Origin: an uncultured Flavobacteriales bacterium
Lineage (GTDB): Bacteria > Bacteroidota > Bacteroidia > CAIKAF01
Assembly (NCBI GenBank): GCA_903825395.1
Contig: CAIKAF010000020.1
Span: 62,001-126,000, forward strand
Direction of reading: 5' to 3'
DNA length: 64,000 bases
The position numbers and the translations under genes are program-made. Positions 8,061 through 17,330 of the stretch are shown one piece after another. The notes below the pieces were generated by a model. The model was not told where the DNA came from. It worked only from the letters and a program-made list of their open reading frames with translations, and ran no database searches. Positions within the stretch are counted from its first letter, which is position 1; each line of letters begins with the position of its first letter.

Positions 8061-8599
8061 TTTCCAACTCCCAATTTAATCAAGGCAAAGAGGGCATAAT
8101 TCACCATATCCATGTAATTGGATTCAATGCCTTCCGAAACAGAGGTTTTTCCCTGATTGTCTTCAATTTGCTTTATTCGGTGTATTCGATTTAAAACCAT
8201 ATCGGTGAGTGAAGACAGGCGCATATCTCTCCAGGCTTCTCCGTAATCGTTGTTTTTTGCCTGCATCAGTTCAAAAATCTCTTGAGCAATGGTGCTGTAC
8301 TGCTCCAAAATCGCCTGGGTAGATTCTTCGGGTGCATCCAGATATCCGATTCGACATTGAATTAAGGCCATAATTCCATAGTTCACAATACCGATGTATT
8401 CAGGTTCAATACCCTCAGCAACCTGGGCTTGAAGGCCTCCCTCCAAGTTGCGAATGCGGCGGGCCTTGATCAGCAATTGGTCGGTCATGGAAGATGGGCG
8501 TAAAATCCGCCAGTTGCTACCGTAATCCAATAGTTTAGCCTCAAAAATGGATTTGCATACCTTTGCTGCTGCATGGTATTCGTGTTCTGTATTTCCCAT
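8057..8599 (-). CDS. DUF1599 protein (duplicated domain)
   Basis: A 180-residue DUF1599 protein (nucleotide modification associated domain 1). Two copies of the same unit are visible. The first (about residues 22-80) contains LDYGSNWRILRPSSMTDQ and EGIEPEYIGIVNYG. The second (about 110-178) contains NDYGEAWRDMRLSSLTD and EGIESNYMDMVNYA. In many Bacteroidota genomes this gene lies beside folP, as here (divergent, 14 nt apart). Biochemical role is unknown. Confidence 0.88.
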   Translation of the reverse strand: MGNTEHEYHAAAKVCKSIFEAKLLDYGSNWRILRPSSMTDQLLIKARRIRNLEGGLQAQVAEGIEPEYIGIVNYGIMALIQCRIGYLDAPEESTQAILEQYSTIAQEIFELMQAKNNDYGEAWRDMRLSSLTDMVLNRIHRIKQIEDNQGKTSVSEGIESNYMDMVNYALFALIKLGVGK

Positions 8600-8613
8600 G
8601 TGTCTTTCTGCTT

Positions 8614-9444
8614 ATGCAAACCTACCAATTTCGATGGAAAAATTCCATTGTTTCGTTTCAGCGGCCTTTGATTATGGGCGTAATCAATGTTACTCCCGAT
8701 TCTTTTTTTTCTGGCAGTCGGCAGACCAATGAATCTGAATTGCTGAATCGGGCTTTGGCTATTCAGGCGGCTGGAGCCGATGTATTGGATTTGGGCGCCA
8801 TGTCAACCCGCCCGGGGGCCGATGAAATATCGGTAGAAGAGGAATGGGAGCGCTTAAGAAGGCCGTTGGAACTTTTGGCTGAAGCGGGTTTGTCTATTCC
8901 CATTTCAGTGGATACCTACCGCAGACCTATTGCTGAAAAGGCATTGGATTATGGGCTGGCCATTATCAATGATGTGTATGGCGGGTTATACGATCCAGAA
9001 CTGCCTTTACTGGCTGCCGAACATGGCTTGGTGTATGTTCTTACCCACAGCAAAGGAATGGCCAAAACCATGCAGGTAAATCCACAGTACAGCGATGTGG
9101 TGTCTGAAGTCATGCGTTTTTTTAGTGAACAGAGCCAGCATTTGTATGAAATTGGGCTGCATGATGTTTGGTTGGATCCGGGGTTTGGATTTGGAAAAAC
9201 GCTAAGTCACAATTATGAATTGCTGCGGGCTTTGCCGGCGTTTAAACAGATGTTTTCAGAACCAATTTTGGTGGGGGTATCCAGAAAGCGAATGATTCAA
9301 GAGGTTACGGCTGAATCGGCCGAGAATTGCTTGGCAGGCACTTTGGCCGCTCAAACTTTGGCCATGCATTGGGGAGCTGGTATTCTTCGGGTGCATGATG
9401 TACCCGAGGCGGTTCAATGCCGGGCGGTTTGTTTTGCTGAATAA
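8614..9444 (+). CDS. folP: Dihydropteroate synthase
   Basis: A 276-residue enzyme that joins p-aminobenzoate to 6-hydroxymethyl-7,8-dihydropterin diphosphate in folate synthesis. Hallmarks are MGVINVTPDSFF (Asn25), DLGAMSTRPGA near residue 60 (the usual GGES is GAMS here), INDVYGG, and LDPGFGFGKT. The start ATG 8614 is preferred because the family begins shortly before the first beta strand; an open extension to 8563 would overlap the divergent DUF1599 start. The 14-nt gap to DUF1599 means the two promoters must overlap the opposite genes. Confidence 0.93.
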   Translation: MQTYQFRWKNSIVSFQRPLIMGVINVTPDSFFSGSRQTNESELLNRALAIQAAGADVLDLGAMSTRPGADEISVEEEWERLRRPLELLAEAGLSIPISVDTYRRPIAEKALDYGLAIINDVYGGLYDPELPLLAAEHGLVYVLTHSKGMAKTMQVNPQYSDVVSEVMRFFSEQSQHLYEIGLHDVWLDPGFGFGKTLSHNYELLRALPAFKQMFSEPILVGVSRKRMIQEVTAESAENCLAGTLAAQTLAMHWGAGILRVHDVPEAVQCRAVCFAE

Positions 9445-9599
9445 ATCAAGCGATCTCCTTCGCCTAGAACGTTTTCTCAATTTAGGGGAATGAGACGGAA
9501 GACCTGAGTTCATCATTAAAGCCGTTTTGTTCGCAGAATAACCTGTACGTATGATGCAATAAATTCAAGGTCAATTCGTTTTGAGGGAAAATTTATTCT

Positions 9600-11120
9600 A
9601 TGAATTCATTTCCTATTGTAGTTCTTGCAGGTATTTTCTTATTTGGTTGTCAGCCGAATTCCAGTTCTAAAAATGAAGCAGCAGGCTCCAACTTGCCCTT
9701 GGTGGATTCAGGGGAAATTGTGAAAGAAGGCATGGGTGATTTGACCGATAAAAGCGGCCCTTCCAGTTCCCAAGTTCGGGCGACCTCGATGGCGAGGTTC
9801 AATCGAACATCGCCTTTTCCGGAAGAAGATAGGCCCCCTTTGCAGTTTGAGGTTGAGGCTGGAAAAGCTAAGGATGTATATTTAGAATCAGGTACTGAAA
9901 TTCATATTCCTGCGGGAGCATTTTTGTTCCCCGGCGGAAAGCGGGTTAGGGGAGTGGTTCAATTGGAATTCAATGAATGGCACAGCCTTAGTGAAATCTT
10001 CGCATCTGGTATCCCCATGGAATTTAGCGAAAACGGAGTGGGGGGTGCGTTGAGCAGTGCGGGCATGTTTGAAATTAATGCCCATCAGAATGGAACGGAA
10101 TTGAAGATGAATCCTAAGGCACCCATTGTGGTAAATGTGGCCTCAACCCGCAAGGAAAATGATTTTTTGAATCTAACCCTAAACCCCAAATCCAAAAAAT
10201 GGGAAGAGCTTGGGCCTGCAGCTGCTCCTGACCCCAAGGTGAAAACCTCGGCTTTTACGCAGCGCTTTCTTCCTGAATTGTTGCACCCTTATTTTGTTTA
10301 TTTGAGGCAAGAAGTCGGTCAGCCGGAAAAAGCCATTCTGAGGTTCAAAAAATGGAAAGTAGATTTGCACACCAGATACATCGACGAGATTAGTGCCCTT
10401 GCGCAGTGTAAATTCCATGAAACCAAGTTGGATTTTTCGGAAGTACAACAGTTGCTCCTATCTATAACGGATGATCCATCTGCCCAACAAACGGGAAATT
10501 ATCGGATTGATAACATCGATTTTACCCCCGAAGGTCAGGTGATATTGGGTTTAGGAATGAAATCGTGTACTTTGAGTGTTCAGCCGGCGCCCAATCAGGG
10601 GTTGGATGCGGCATTTTACTCCAATTTCTTGCAGGAATTTGAATATCAACATCCTTATACATACCATGTTTTAACAGACCATTGCTACATCGTAAATGGA
10701 CAAGAAATGTATGAATATCCATCGCATAACTTAACAGAATTGGTACTTAGAACCTTTGTTCTGGATGGATTTGGAATAAAAAACATAGATAAGTTTGTTC
10801 CCTTGCCAAGCCAGATGGTGGTGGATCCAAAGCTTCCAAAACAACGAAATGAAAATGCGTATGCTTATTATGTGGCGGACTTGAATTCAAAGACAATTTG
10901 GATGATGTCGGCAAACAAACTTCGTATAAATCCAAATGCACCCTATAAAATTTGGGCTATAAATTCATCTGATGTCTTAGTGGCAGATAATTTATTTTTT
11001 CGGAGTACCGATTCGGGGGCTGACTCGATTCAAGTTGATTTTAAACCGATTCCGCTCAAAACGCTATTGAAACAATTGGATAATGATGTGGCTATGGCCA
11101 GGTCTAGTCGAGCAAGGTAA
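9600..11120 (+). CDS. Lipoprotein with ZU5-like N-terminal domain
   Basis: A 506-residue protein with a lipobox (LFGC, Cys17). Residues about 85-190 read like a ZU5-type beta sandwich (SGTEIHIPAGAFLFPGG, then VRGVVQLEFNEW, SSAGMFEINA), as found in several Bacteroidota surface lipoproteins. The C-terminal 300 residues are unrecognised. A Ser/Asn-rich linker follows the cysteine. The gene has its own 155-nt upstream gap and its end overlaps the end of the convergent adenine deaminase gene by 17 nt. Confidence 0.75.
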   Translation: MNSFPIVVLAGIFLFGCQPNSSSKNEAAGSNLPLVDSGEIVKEGMGDLTDKSGPSSSQVRATSMARFNRTSPFPEEDRPPLQFEVEAGKAKDVYLESGTEIHIPAGAFLFPGGKRVRGVVQLEFNEWHSLSEIFASGIPMEFSENGVGGALSSAGMFEINAHQNGTELKMNPKAPIVVNVASTRKENDFLNLTLNPKSKKWEELGPAAAPDPKVKTSAFTQRFLPELLHPYFVYLRQEVGQPEKAILRFKKWKVDLHTRYIDEISALAQCKFHETKLDFSEVQQLLLSITDDPSAQQTGNYRIDNIDFTPEGQVILGLGMKSCTLSVQPAPNQGLDAAFYSNFLQEFEYQHPYTYHVLTDHCYIVNGQEMYEYPSHNLTELVLRTFVLDGFGIKNIDKFVPLPSQMVVDPKLPKQRNENAYAYYVADLNSKTIWMMSANKLRINPNAPYKIWAINSSDVLVADNLFFRSTDSGADSIQVDFKPIPLKTLLKQLDNDVAMARSSRAR

Positions 11121-12729
11121 ACGAAATTCCATCGAACAGGCCCAAGTCGGATAGTTTTAATTCTGGAATGACCAATAAAGCCATAAACGACAAGGTCATG
11201 TAGGGGGCGCGCAGGGAAGAGCCCCAAGATTTAACCAATCCGTCCAGTTCCGCATATTGACGCCCAACTTCTTCGGCAGAAGCACCTGACATCAGGCCTG
11301 CAAAGGGAAGGGCCAAGCCGATATCGGTTTGGTCTTGAGCGCAGGCTGCACTAACCCCACCCTGCATGGTGCGGATTCGTTTTATGGCCATCAGGATGGA
11401 AGCATCATCTGCGCCTAAGGCAATAACATTGTGGGAGTCGTGAGCCACAGAGGAAGCAAAGGCCCCTTTTTTCAATCCGATGTTCTGAATGAATGCCAAG
11501 GCGGGGGGAGCTTGTTTGTACCGGTTAACCACCACCAGTTTTAATAGATTTTCGTTGCTGTTGGTCAGAGCGATGGTCTCTCCATTGTGTTGCTGAGTAG
11601 GAGGAATGACGGTATTTGCCTTGGTGATTAATTGGCCATCTTCGGCTACGATGGCCTGAAAAGATGCCTTGGATTTAATGATAAGGTCATCAATGCCAAT
11701 GTTGAAATGATAAAATCGGTTTACAGGTTGGGCTTCTTCTACTGAAAACAGGGCTTTTCCGTCTTTAGCCACCCGTTGCCCTGAAATAAAGGCTTCCTGA
11801 GTACTAAATTGGGTTAAATCCGCCACTCGGATAAAATCAGCCGAATGCCCGACCTGCAAAGTACCCATGGGAATTCCATAGTGGTGTACGGGGTTTAGGC
11901 AGGCAGCCTGCAGTACATTGAAAAGAGGAACTCCAAGGGCTACAGCACGGGCAACCAATTGATTGATGTGGCCCAATACCAATTCATCGGGATGCTTATC
12001 GTCGCTGCACAGCATTACCCTTTCGGGATGTGTATTCAGCAGAGGACAAAGGGCTTCAAAATTTCGTGCGGCAGACCCTTCCCGGATCAGAATTTTCATC
12101 CCATAGGAAATTTTTTCCAGGGCTTCTTCCAGGCTGACGCATTCATGGTCGGTGGAAATGCCAGCCTGCACATATTTCAGCGCATCGGGTCCACGCAAAC
12201 CCGGTGCATGGCCATCAATGGGTTTTCCTGTGGTTTTCGTGGCTTTCATTTTTGCCATCAATTCCTGGTCTTGGAATAGTACACCGGGCACATTCATGAC
12301 TTCAGACAAATAATACCAATCGGGTTGGGAGATCAGCTGGGCCACATCCGTTGCATTGATGGTATCTCCGGCCGTTTCAAAGCGTGTGGCGGGAACACAG
12401 CTAGGGACTCCAAAACAAAAGTGAAATGGAACGGTTTTCGCATTTTTTTGCATAAAGTCCAAGCCGTCTAAACCACAAACGTTTCCAATTTCGTGGGGGT
12501 CAGAAACGGTGGCTAAGGTTCCGTGGGGAAGAGCTGCCTCGGCGAATCGAGCCGGAATCAGCATGGAACTTTCAATGTGAATATGAGCGTCTACAAATCC
12601 GGGCATCAAAAAGCCCGGGTCGGGATTGGAGCAAGGTTGAATGTCGCGGATAATCCCATTTTCTATTTGAATCTGAACGGGACGCAGTTGTTGCCCTGGA
12701 ATATCTACCAGGGTGCCAGAAATAATCAT
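11104..12729 (-). CDS. ade: Adenine deaminase
   Basis: A 541-residue amidohydrolase of the adenine deaminase family, which converts adenine to hypoxanthine. Seen are the metal motif DAHIHIESSM near residue 47, DPHEIGNV, PGLRG, DHECVSLEEA, MLCSDDKHPDEL, and the C-terminal DSHN and AGLMSG blocks. Length is typical (about 540-590). The coding end overlaps the convergent lipoprotein gene by 17 nt. It follows the unknown secreted gene by 12 nt and is probably co-transcribed with it. Confidence 0.93.
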   Translation of the reverse strand: MIISGTLVDIPGQQLRPVQIQIENGIIRDIQPCSNPDPGFLMPGFVDAHIHIESSMLIPARFAEAALPHGTLATVSDPHEIGNVCGLDGLDFMQKNAKTVPFHFCFGVPSCVPATRFETAGDTINATDVAQLISQPDWYYLSEVMNVPGVLFQDQELMAKMKATKTTGKPIDGHAPGLRGPDALKYVQAGISTDHECVSLEEALEKISYGMKILIREGSAARNFEALCPLLNTHPERVMLCSDDKHPDELVLGHINQLVARAVALGVPLFNVLQAACLNPVHHYGIPMGTLQVGHSADFIRVADLTQFSTQEAFISGQRVAKDGKALFSVEEAQPVNRFYHFNIGIDDLIIKSKASFQAIVAEDGQLITKANTVIPPTQQHNGETIALTNSNENLLKLVVVNRYKQAPPALAFIQNIGLKKGAFASSVAHDSHNVIALGADDASILMAIKRIRTMQGGVSAACAQDQTDIGLALPFAGLMSGASAEEVGRQYAELDGLVKSWGSSLRAPYMTLSFMALLVIPELKLSDLGLFDGISFTLLD

Positions 12730-12741
12730 TTTGTTTTGAAT

Positions 12742-13647
12742 TTAGGGGAACACTTGAATCCACAGCACCATTTCACCAGGCCCGGCGCGTTGTTCCAGGG
12801 CAATGCTGGCCATGGGCGCTTGGGCCCAACCTTTGCCCTTCATGGTTAAATGCCATGCTAGGCCACCGGCTAGTTCCTTCTGAACCAAGCTGTAATTTTC
12901 AGAAAGACAGGATTGGATTCCTTTTATGAGTTCATCGTATTTGGGTTTGATTTGGCCCACACCCTCAACCGGTCCTTTTCCAAATGTAAAGGTCAGAAAG
13001 GGCCCTCCCGGTCCATGAGGACTCCAGGAACCGGGAATGTCAAAAATGAACGGCTGCTGAGGAGGTGTTTTTCCTGTTTTGCGTGCCTCTGCCACCAAAT
13101 TAAAGGCATTTTCAATGGCGACGCAGACATAATTTCCGTATTCAGGAGAAAACGTTTGCTCAAATTTTTGAATGCTTGCTTTCAATGCCGTAAACCTTCT
13201 GCCCAATATTTGATTGGCTTGCATTAAATCCAGAAAAATAAGCCGTTGTTCTGGGGATAAATCCTGATCGGTTTTCACCTCGGGAGGATAGACAAAGACA
13301 CGTTTAGATAGGGACTGCATAACAGGCAAGAGACTGTCTTGTGTTTCCTTAAAAAATACCAATAGGGCTTGTTTGTATTCTGGATTTCCTCGGTAGTCGT
13401 TAGGTATAGATTCCGCACTTTTGGCGAACAACCCATGCATTCGGATGCATTCACGCAGCTGCTGTCCTTGGATTGCGGTATCTTTTTTGCCAAAATCCTG
13501 AATGGCCTGACTGCATTGCCGGACGAAACCTTCAGAGGGTCTGGCAATGGCCCTGGCGTAATCGTAGGGGTGTGCAATTTGGCTGGACAGGGGTTGAACA
13601 AACTTCAATAGGCCAGCAAGACAGATAAAAGTGAAAACCAAACGCAT
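12742..13647 (-). CDS. Secreted protein of unknown function
   Basis: A 301-residue protein with a signal peptide (MRLVFTFICLAGLLKFVQ, cleavage near residue 23). The middle is largely helical and charged. Residues about 195-230 are Gly/Pro-rich (GSWSPHGPGGPFLTFTFG). I recognise no family. A TACCTTTA box, one base off the -7 consensus, ends 5 nt before the start codon. Confidence 0.7.
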   Translation of the reverse strand: MRLVFTFICLAGLLKFVQPLSSQIAHPYDYARAIARPSEGFVRQCSQAIQDFGKKDTAIQGQQLRECIRMHGLFAKSAESIPNDYRGNPEYKQALLVFFKETQDSLLPVMQSLSKRVFVYPPEVKTDQDLSPEQRLIFLDLMQANQILGRRFTALKASIQKFEQTFSPEYGNYVCVAIENAFNLVAEARKTGKTPPQQPFIFDIPGSWSPHGPGGPFLTFTFGKGPVEGVGQIKPKYDELIKGIQSCLSENYSLVQKELAGGLAWHLTMKGKGWAQAPMASIALEQRAGPGEMVLWIQVFP

Positions 13648-13709
13648 GTGTTAAAGGTAGGTATTTTTAATCGGGTCGGCTCAATGCATGCACAGACTAT
13701 TTTGGGAAT

Positions 13710-14789
13710 TCATTTAAGGACACTTGATAAAATCAAGGCAGCAGCTCGATCAAAACATCCAGAATCGCCTAGAATTGTTTTTAATTCAGCATAATCTGCC
13801 AGCACGGCCTGCCGGCGCGGTTCCTCCCGCAAGGCTAGGGCTTCTGCGCGTAGGGAATCGGAATTTAAATCGTTCTGAATTAACTCTTTAACTCCATTTC
13901 TATTCAACAAAAGATTAACCAAAGAAATGTAGGGGACCCGGATTAATCGGCGAGCAATGCCCACAGAAATTGCCGAAGCTTTATAGCAAACCACCTGAGG
14001 GACACCCAGCAAGGCCGTTTCGAGGGTGGCCGTTCCGGAGGCCACCCAAGCCTGTTCAGCGCGTCGAAGGGTCTGCGTGGTTTGATTGTAAACGAGCTCA
14101 AATCCTGCATCAAGAGCAGGTTTGTACAGCGATTCCGGAAGGTGCCGCATGCCACAGACAACTACGGGTACGGGCCAAGATTGTGCTGCTTTTACCATTA
14201 TGGGTAAAATGTGTTGTACCTCAAGACGCCGGCTTCCGGGCAGCAATGCCAACACTGGCGCACCTTCACGGGAGGCGCTGCTGGAATAGCTCAACTCATC
14301 CAGCAATGGGTTGCCAATGTAATCTACGGTAACTCCCATTGAGGCATAAAATTCGGGCTCAAACGGAAAAACCACCAAGCGCCGTCGGGTATAACGGGCC
14401 AATGTTTTTGCTCGGCCGCGCCGCCAAGCCCAAATTTGGGGAGGGATAAAATAGTCCACTGGAATTCCTAGCGCATGGACGCGTTTCATGACTTGAAAAT
14501 TGAAACCGGGATAATCGACAGGAATCACCACATCGGGTTGGTACTTCTGAATATCGGCTACCGTTTCGCGAATGTTCTTAAAAATCTGTGGTAGGTGGGT
14601 AACAATTTCAGCGAAGCCCATGTAATTTTGTTGGGCAAAATGCCGGTGCAGCACCATGCCCGCTTCAGCGCATGCATCTCCTCCCATTCCACGAAATTCT
14701 GCGTCGGGGCACTGCCGCTTGATGGCTCGAATCAAGCCTGCGGCATGTACATCGCCTGATGCTTCACCAGCCACCACATAGAATCTCAT
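13710..14789 (-). CDS. lpxB: Lipid-A-disaccharide synthase
   Basis: A 359-residue LpxB, the GT-B glycosyltransferase that condenses UDP-2,3-diacylglucosamine and lipid X. The N-terminus VVAGEASGDVHAAGL, the block RGMGGDACAEAG, MGFAEI and the donor-site region LLPGSRRLEV are all present. Its start overlaps the 103-residue membrane protein by 4 nt, so surE, the small membrane gene and lpxB form one translationally coupled operon. Confidence 0.94.
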   Translation of the reverse strand: MRFYVVAGEASGDVHAAGLIRAIKRQCPDAEFRGMGGDACAEAGMVLHRHFAQQNYMGFAEIVTHLPQIFKNIRETVADIQKYQPDVVIPVDYPGFNFQVMKRVHALGIPVDYFIPPQIWAWRRGRAKTLARYTRRRLVVFPFEPEFYASMGVTVDYIGNPLLDELSYSSSASREGAPVLALLPGSRRLEVQHILPIMVKAAQSWPVPVVVCGMRHLPESLYKPALDAGFELVYNQTTQTLRRAEQAWVASGTATLETALLGVPQVVCYKASAISVGIARRLIRVPYISLVNLLLNRNGVKELIQNDLNSDSLRAEALALREEPRRQAVLADYAELKTILGDSGCFDRAAALILSSVLK

Positions 14790-15097
14790 TGAAACCAGTT
14801 TTCCTCTTGGCCCAATACAATGAACACATAAATCAAGGCTACCAGGAAGGTGAAAAATAGAATACCTTTTCCGGTTTGCTCATGCTGCCGATTAATCATA
14901 TAATATCGAAAGGGCAGTAAATTGGAAGCGATGGCCAAAAACAAAACAATATCTGTGCTTAGGGGCAATTTGAATTTCAACACATTCATGGCTGCAATTT
15001 GAAGGCCCATTAAAGCGCTAAAAAATAGGGTAGGCACCACTATGGCCAGGCCCAAACCAAACAAAAAATGGTCTTTATCCAACCAGCGATGAATCAT
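14786..15097 (-). CDS. Small membrane protein between surE and lpxB
   Basis: A 103-residue protein with three hydrophobic segments (about residues 12-34, 47-64, 79-97) and a short basic loop (RYYMINRQHEQTGK). No family recognised. ATGA overlaps on both sides tie its translation to surE and lpxB. A link to lipid A or envelope assembly is only inferred from position. Confidence 0.75.
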   Translation of the reverse strand: MIHRWLDKDHFLFGLGLAIVVPTLFFSALMGLQIAAMNVLKFKLPLSTDIVLFLAIASNLLPFRYYMINRQHEQTGKGILFFTFLVALIYVFIVLGQEENWFQ

Positions 15098-15873
15098 ATT
15101 CTTGGGGGTTCAAAATTCCATTGACTCAACTCGGAAATGGCCGAGTAAGCTGTAAAATCAATATGTACGGGAACTACAGAAATAAATCCTTTTTCCAGGG
15201 CATATTCATCGGTGTCCATTCCTGCGTCCAAATTCCGAAAACTTCCGGTCAGCCAAAAATACTTGCCGCCTCGGGGATCTGTGCGTTCATCTAGTTCTTC
15301 CACCCACATGGCTTTGGCCTGCCGTGCCACCTTAACTCCTTTAATTCCTCCTTTTTTCGGAGAAGGGATATTCACATTCAAGCATGTGCCACTGGGAAGG
15401 CCCTGATTAAGTACAAGGGCTGCAATGTGGCGCACATAGGGCAAACAGGGTTCGAAATCTGCGTCATAGCTGTAATTGCACAGAGAAAAACCAATGCTTG
15501 GGAATCCTTCAATGCAGCCTTCCATTGCTGCCGACATGGTACCGGAATAAATCACATTAATCGAAGAATTGCTGCCATGGTTAATTCCAGAAACCACCAA
15601 ATTTATTGGGCGTTTTGCCAGCTTATTTACTGCAATTTTTATGCAGTCAACAGGGGTGCCGGTACAGCTGTAGGCCTCATACCCTTCATCGTTGGGAATT
15701 CGGTTGATTCGCAGTGTGGAATTAATTGTAATTGCGTGTCCCATGCCCGATTGTGGACTATCGGGAGCCACCACAAGCACATCGCCCAGGGTTTGCATGC
15801 TGCGAATCAGCGCCTTTATGCCGGGGGCAAAAATACTATCGTCGTTGCAAATGAGTATCAGAGGTCGTTCCAT
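15094..15873 (-). CDS. surE: 5'/3'-nucleotidase SurE
   Basis: A 259-residue SurE, a metal-dependent nucleoside monophosphate phosphatase. The metal-binding start ICNDDSIFAPG and the motif VSGINHGSNS are present, with SGTMSAAMEG after them. It is first in the surE-membrane protein-lpxB operon. A perfect TACCTTTG box ends 4 nt before the ATG, which suggests a leaderless mRNA. Confidence 0.94.
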   Translation of the reverse strand: MERPLILICNDDSIFAPGIKALIRSMQTLGDVLVVAPDSPQSGMGHAITINSTLRINRIPNDEGYEAYSCTGTPVDCIKIAVNKLAKRPINLVVSGINHGSNSSINVIYSGTMSAAMEGCIEGFPSIGFSLCNYSYDADFEPCLPYVRHIAALVLNQGLPSGTCLNVNIPSPKKGGIKGVKVARQAKAMWVEELDERTDPRGGKYFWLTGSFRNLDAGMDTDEYALEKGFISVVPVHIDFTAYSAISELSQWNFEPPRI

Positions 15874-15877
15874 AATT

Positions 15878-15885
15878 CAAAGGTA
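15878..15885 (-). promoter_or_regulatory. -7 box TACCTTTG of surE
   Basis: Perfect TAnnTTTG on the minus strand, 4 nt before the surE ATG. The closest upstream TTG is about 24 nt away, slightly longer than usual. Transcription would begin at or next to the start codon. Confidence 0.55.
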
Positions 15886-16004
15886 TGGCCTTTCTGCTTT
15901 GATTCCATGCAATTGATGCGAGAAGCCAACATTTTTGGGTTGGTTTTTCAATGAAAAATCCAATTTTCATGGTGTATGGCCACCGAGTAGGCCATTCTGT
16001 TCCT

Positions 16005-17330
16005 TTATTGTTCCCAGCTCAGCTTTTTAGAAAGGCTTCCCAATCGGTTGTTTTCTTCCATTACCGTTTCTAGAATGCGTTTGCGGATGTCTTCAAGGTT
16101 TATTTGAGATTGCAACCAGCTTTGTTGAGCCATGAGCATGGCTTCCAGGGAAAGTCGACCTTGTTCAAATGCCGATTCGGTTAAAGTCATGTTTTCTTGG
16201 GAAAGCTGTTGGTTGCTAGTGGCTAGCTCAAATTGAAGTTGAAGGGAGAAAAAGCGCTGTTTGGCCAATTGATGGTTTAGGTTTAACAATCGATTTAAAT
16301 TTTGTTGTGCCAGGTTATTTAAAGAAAGCGATACAGAGGCATCTCGAAGGGCATTTTGGATTTGACTACGGCCCAGCAAAGGCATTCTGAAACCAATTCC
16401 AACGGAAGGCCCGAAGCTTTGGTTGTACAAGGAAAATCCCGCGCTGTTGTCGGATTGGGCAAATTGAAAGGTTGAATTCAGCGTTAATGTTGGGTATCGT
16501 CGGCTTTTGGTGGATTGCAGATTGAATTTTAAGGCCTCGGCTTGAGATTTGAGTTCCAGGACTTGTGGAGCAGAAGAATAATCGGGTAATTTTTCAGAGG
16601 CGTTGGGGAACTCCAATAAGGCCGGAGGAATTAGACTATCTACTTCAGAAATGGGGGTAGAAAATCCGATTTTCTCTTCCAATTCAATTAGGCTTTGTTT
16701 GAATTGGTCTTGAATATCAATCCACAGCATTTTATTTTTATTGTATTCAATGCTTAATTGAAGCAGCGTTTGTCGGGGCAAAATACCTGCTTCTACCTTT
16801 TTTTGAGCCAGATTAATTTGATTTTCTTGGCTTTTTAGCAAAGCATTGAAAATCTTCATTTTTTGCTGCAGATTTCTGGCCTTGAAGAAACTATTGGCCA
16901 GGGTTAAGATTTGCTGTTCAATTTCTACCTGCAGCTGAATGGCTTTGGTTTTTGATTCTTGTTTTAGTGTTTTGAATCGGAAAAACATGCCCAACCCGTC
17001 AAAGACCACCCATTGCAGGTCGGCTCCGGCCGAAATTCCCCGGGATGAAACGCCATTTTGTTCTACTTCTAGTCCATTGGCGAAGGATTGCCGTAAATTG
17101 GAAGAGCTTTGATTTAGGTCCGACCGCAGAGCTATGTCGGGCAGTGCGCCGGCCGACAACCAAGTGGCTTTTTTGTCAAGGTTTTTTTGTTCAAGGGATA
17201 GGGATTGAATGGATAAATTGTTTTCGATACCCAGTTTTAGAATTTCAGGCAGGCTGATGGCTTGAGCGTTACCGACTAAAGTCAGGAATGCAGCAAGGCA
17301 ACAGCAAACAAGAAATTGGAGTAGGCGCAT
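16005..17330 (-). CDS. TolC-like outer membrane efflux protein
   Basis: A 441-residue outer membrane efflux protein with a signal peptide (about residues 1-24, cleaved after NAQA). Long helical, Gln/Leu-rich repeats occur in two halves, as in TolC (paired LxxxxxNLxIxxxxL-like starts). It is the last gene of the tripartite efflux operon, and its ATG overlaps the RND stop (TAATG). Substrates cannot be inferred. Confidence 0.88.
   Translation of the reverse strand: MRLLQFLVCCCLAAFLTLVGNAQAISLPEILKLGIENNLSIQSLSLEQKNLDKKATWLSAGALPDIALRSDLNQSSSNLRQSFANGLEVEQNGVSSRGISAGADLQWVVFDGLGMFFRFKTLKQESKTKAIQLQVEIEQQILTLANSFFKARNLQQKMKIFNALLKSQENQINLAQKKVEAGILPRQTLLQLSIEYNKNKMLWIDIQDQFKQSLIELEEKIGFSTPISEVDSLIPPALLEFPNASEKLPDYSSAPQVLELKSQAEALKFNLQSTKSRRYPTLTLNSTFQFAQSDNSAGFSLYNQSFGPSVGIGFRMPLLGRSQIQNALRDASVSLSLNNLAQQNLNRLLNLNHQLAKQRFFSLQLQFELATSNQQLSQENMTLTESAFEQGRLSLEAMLMAQQSWLQSQINLEDIRKRILETVMEENNRLGSLSKKLSWEQ

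Noticed and set aside
15942-15961. Short A/T-rich hairpin near 15950 as a terminator of the efflux operon
   Set aside because: The stem is nearly all A-T, with one bulge and no clear T run in the right direction; too weak to list.
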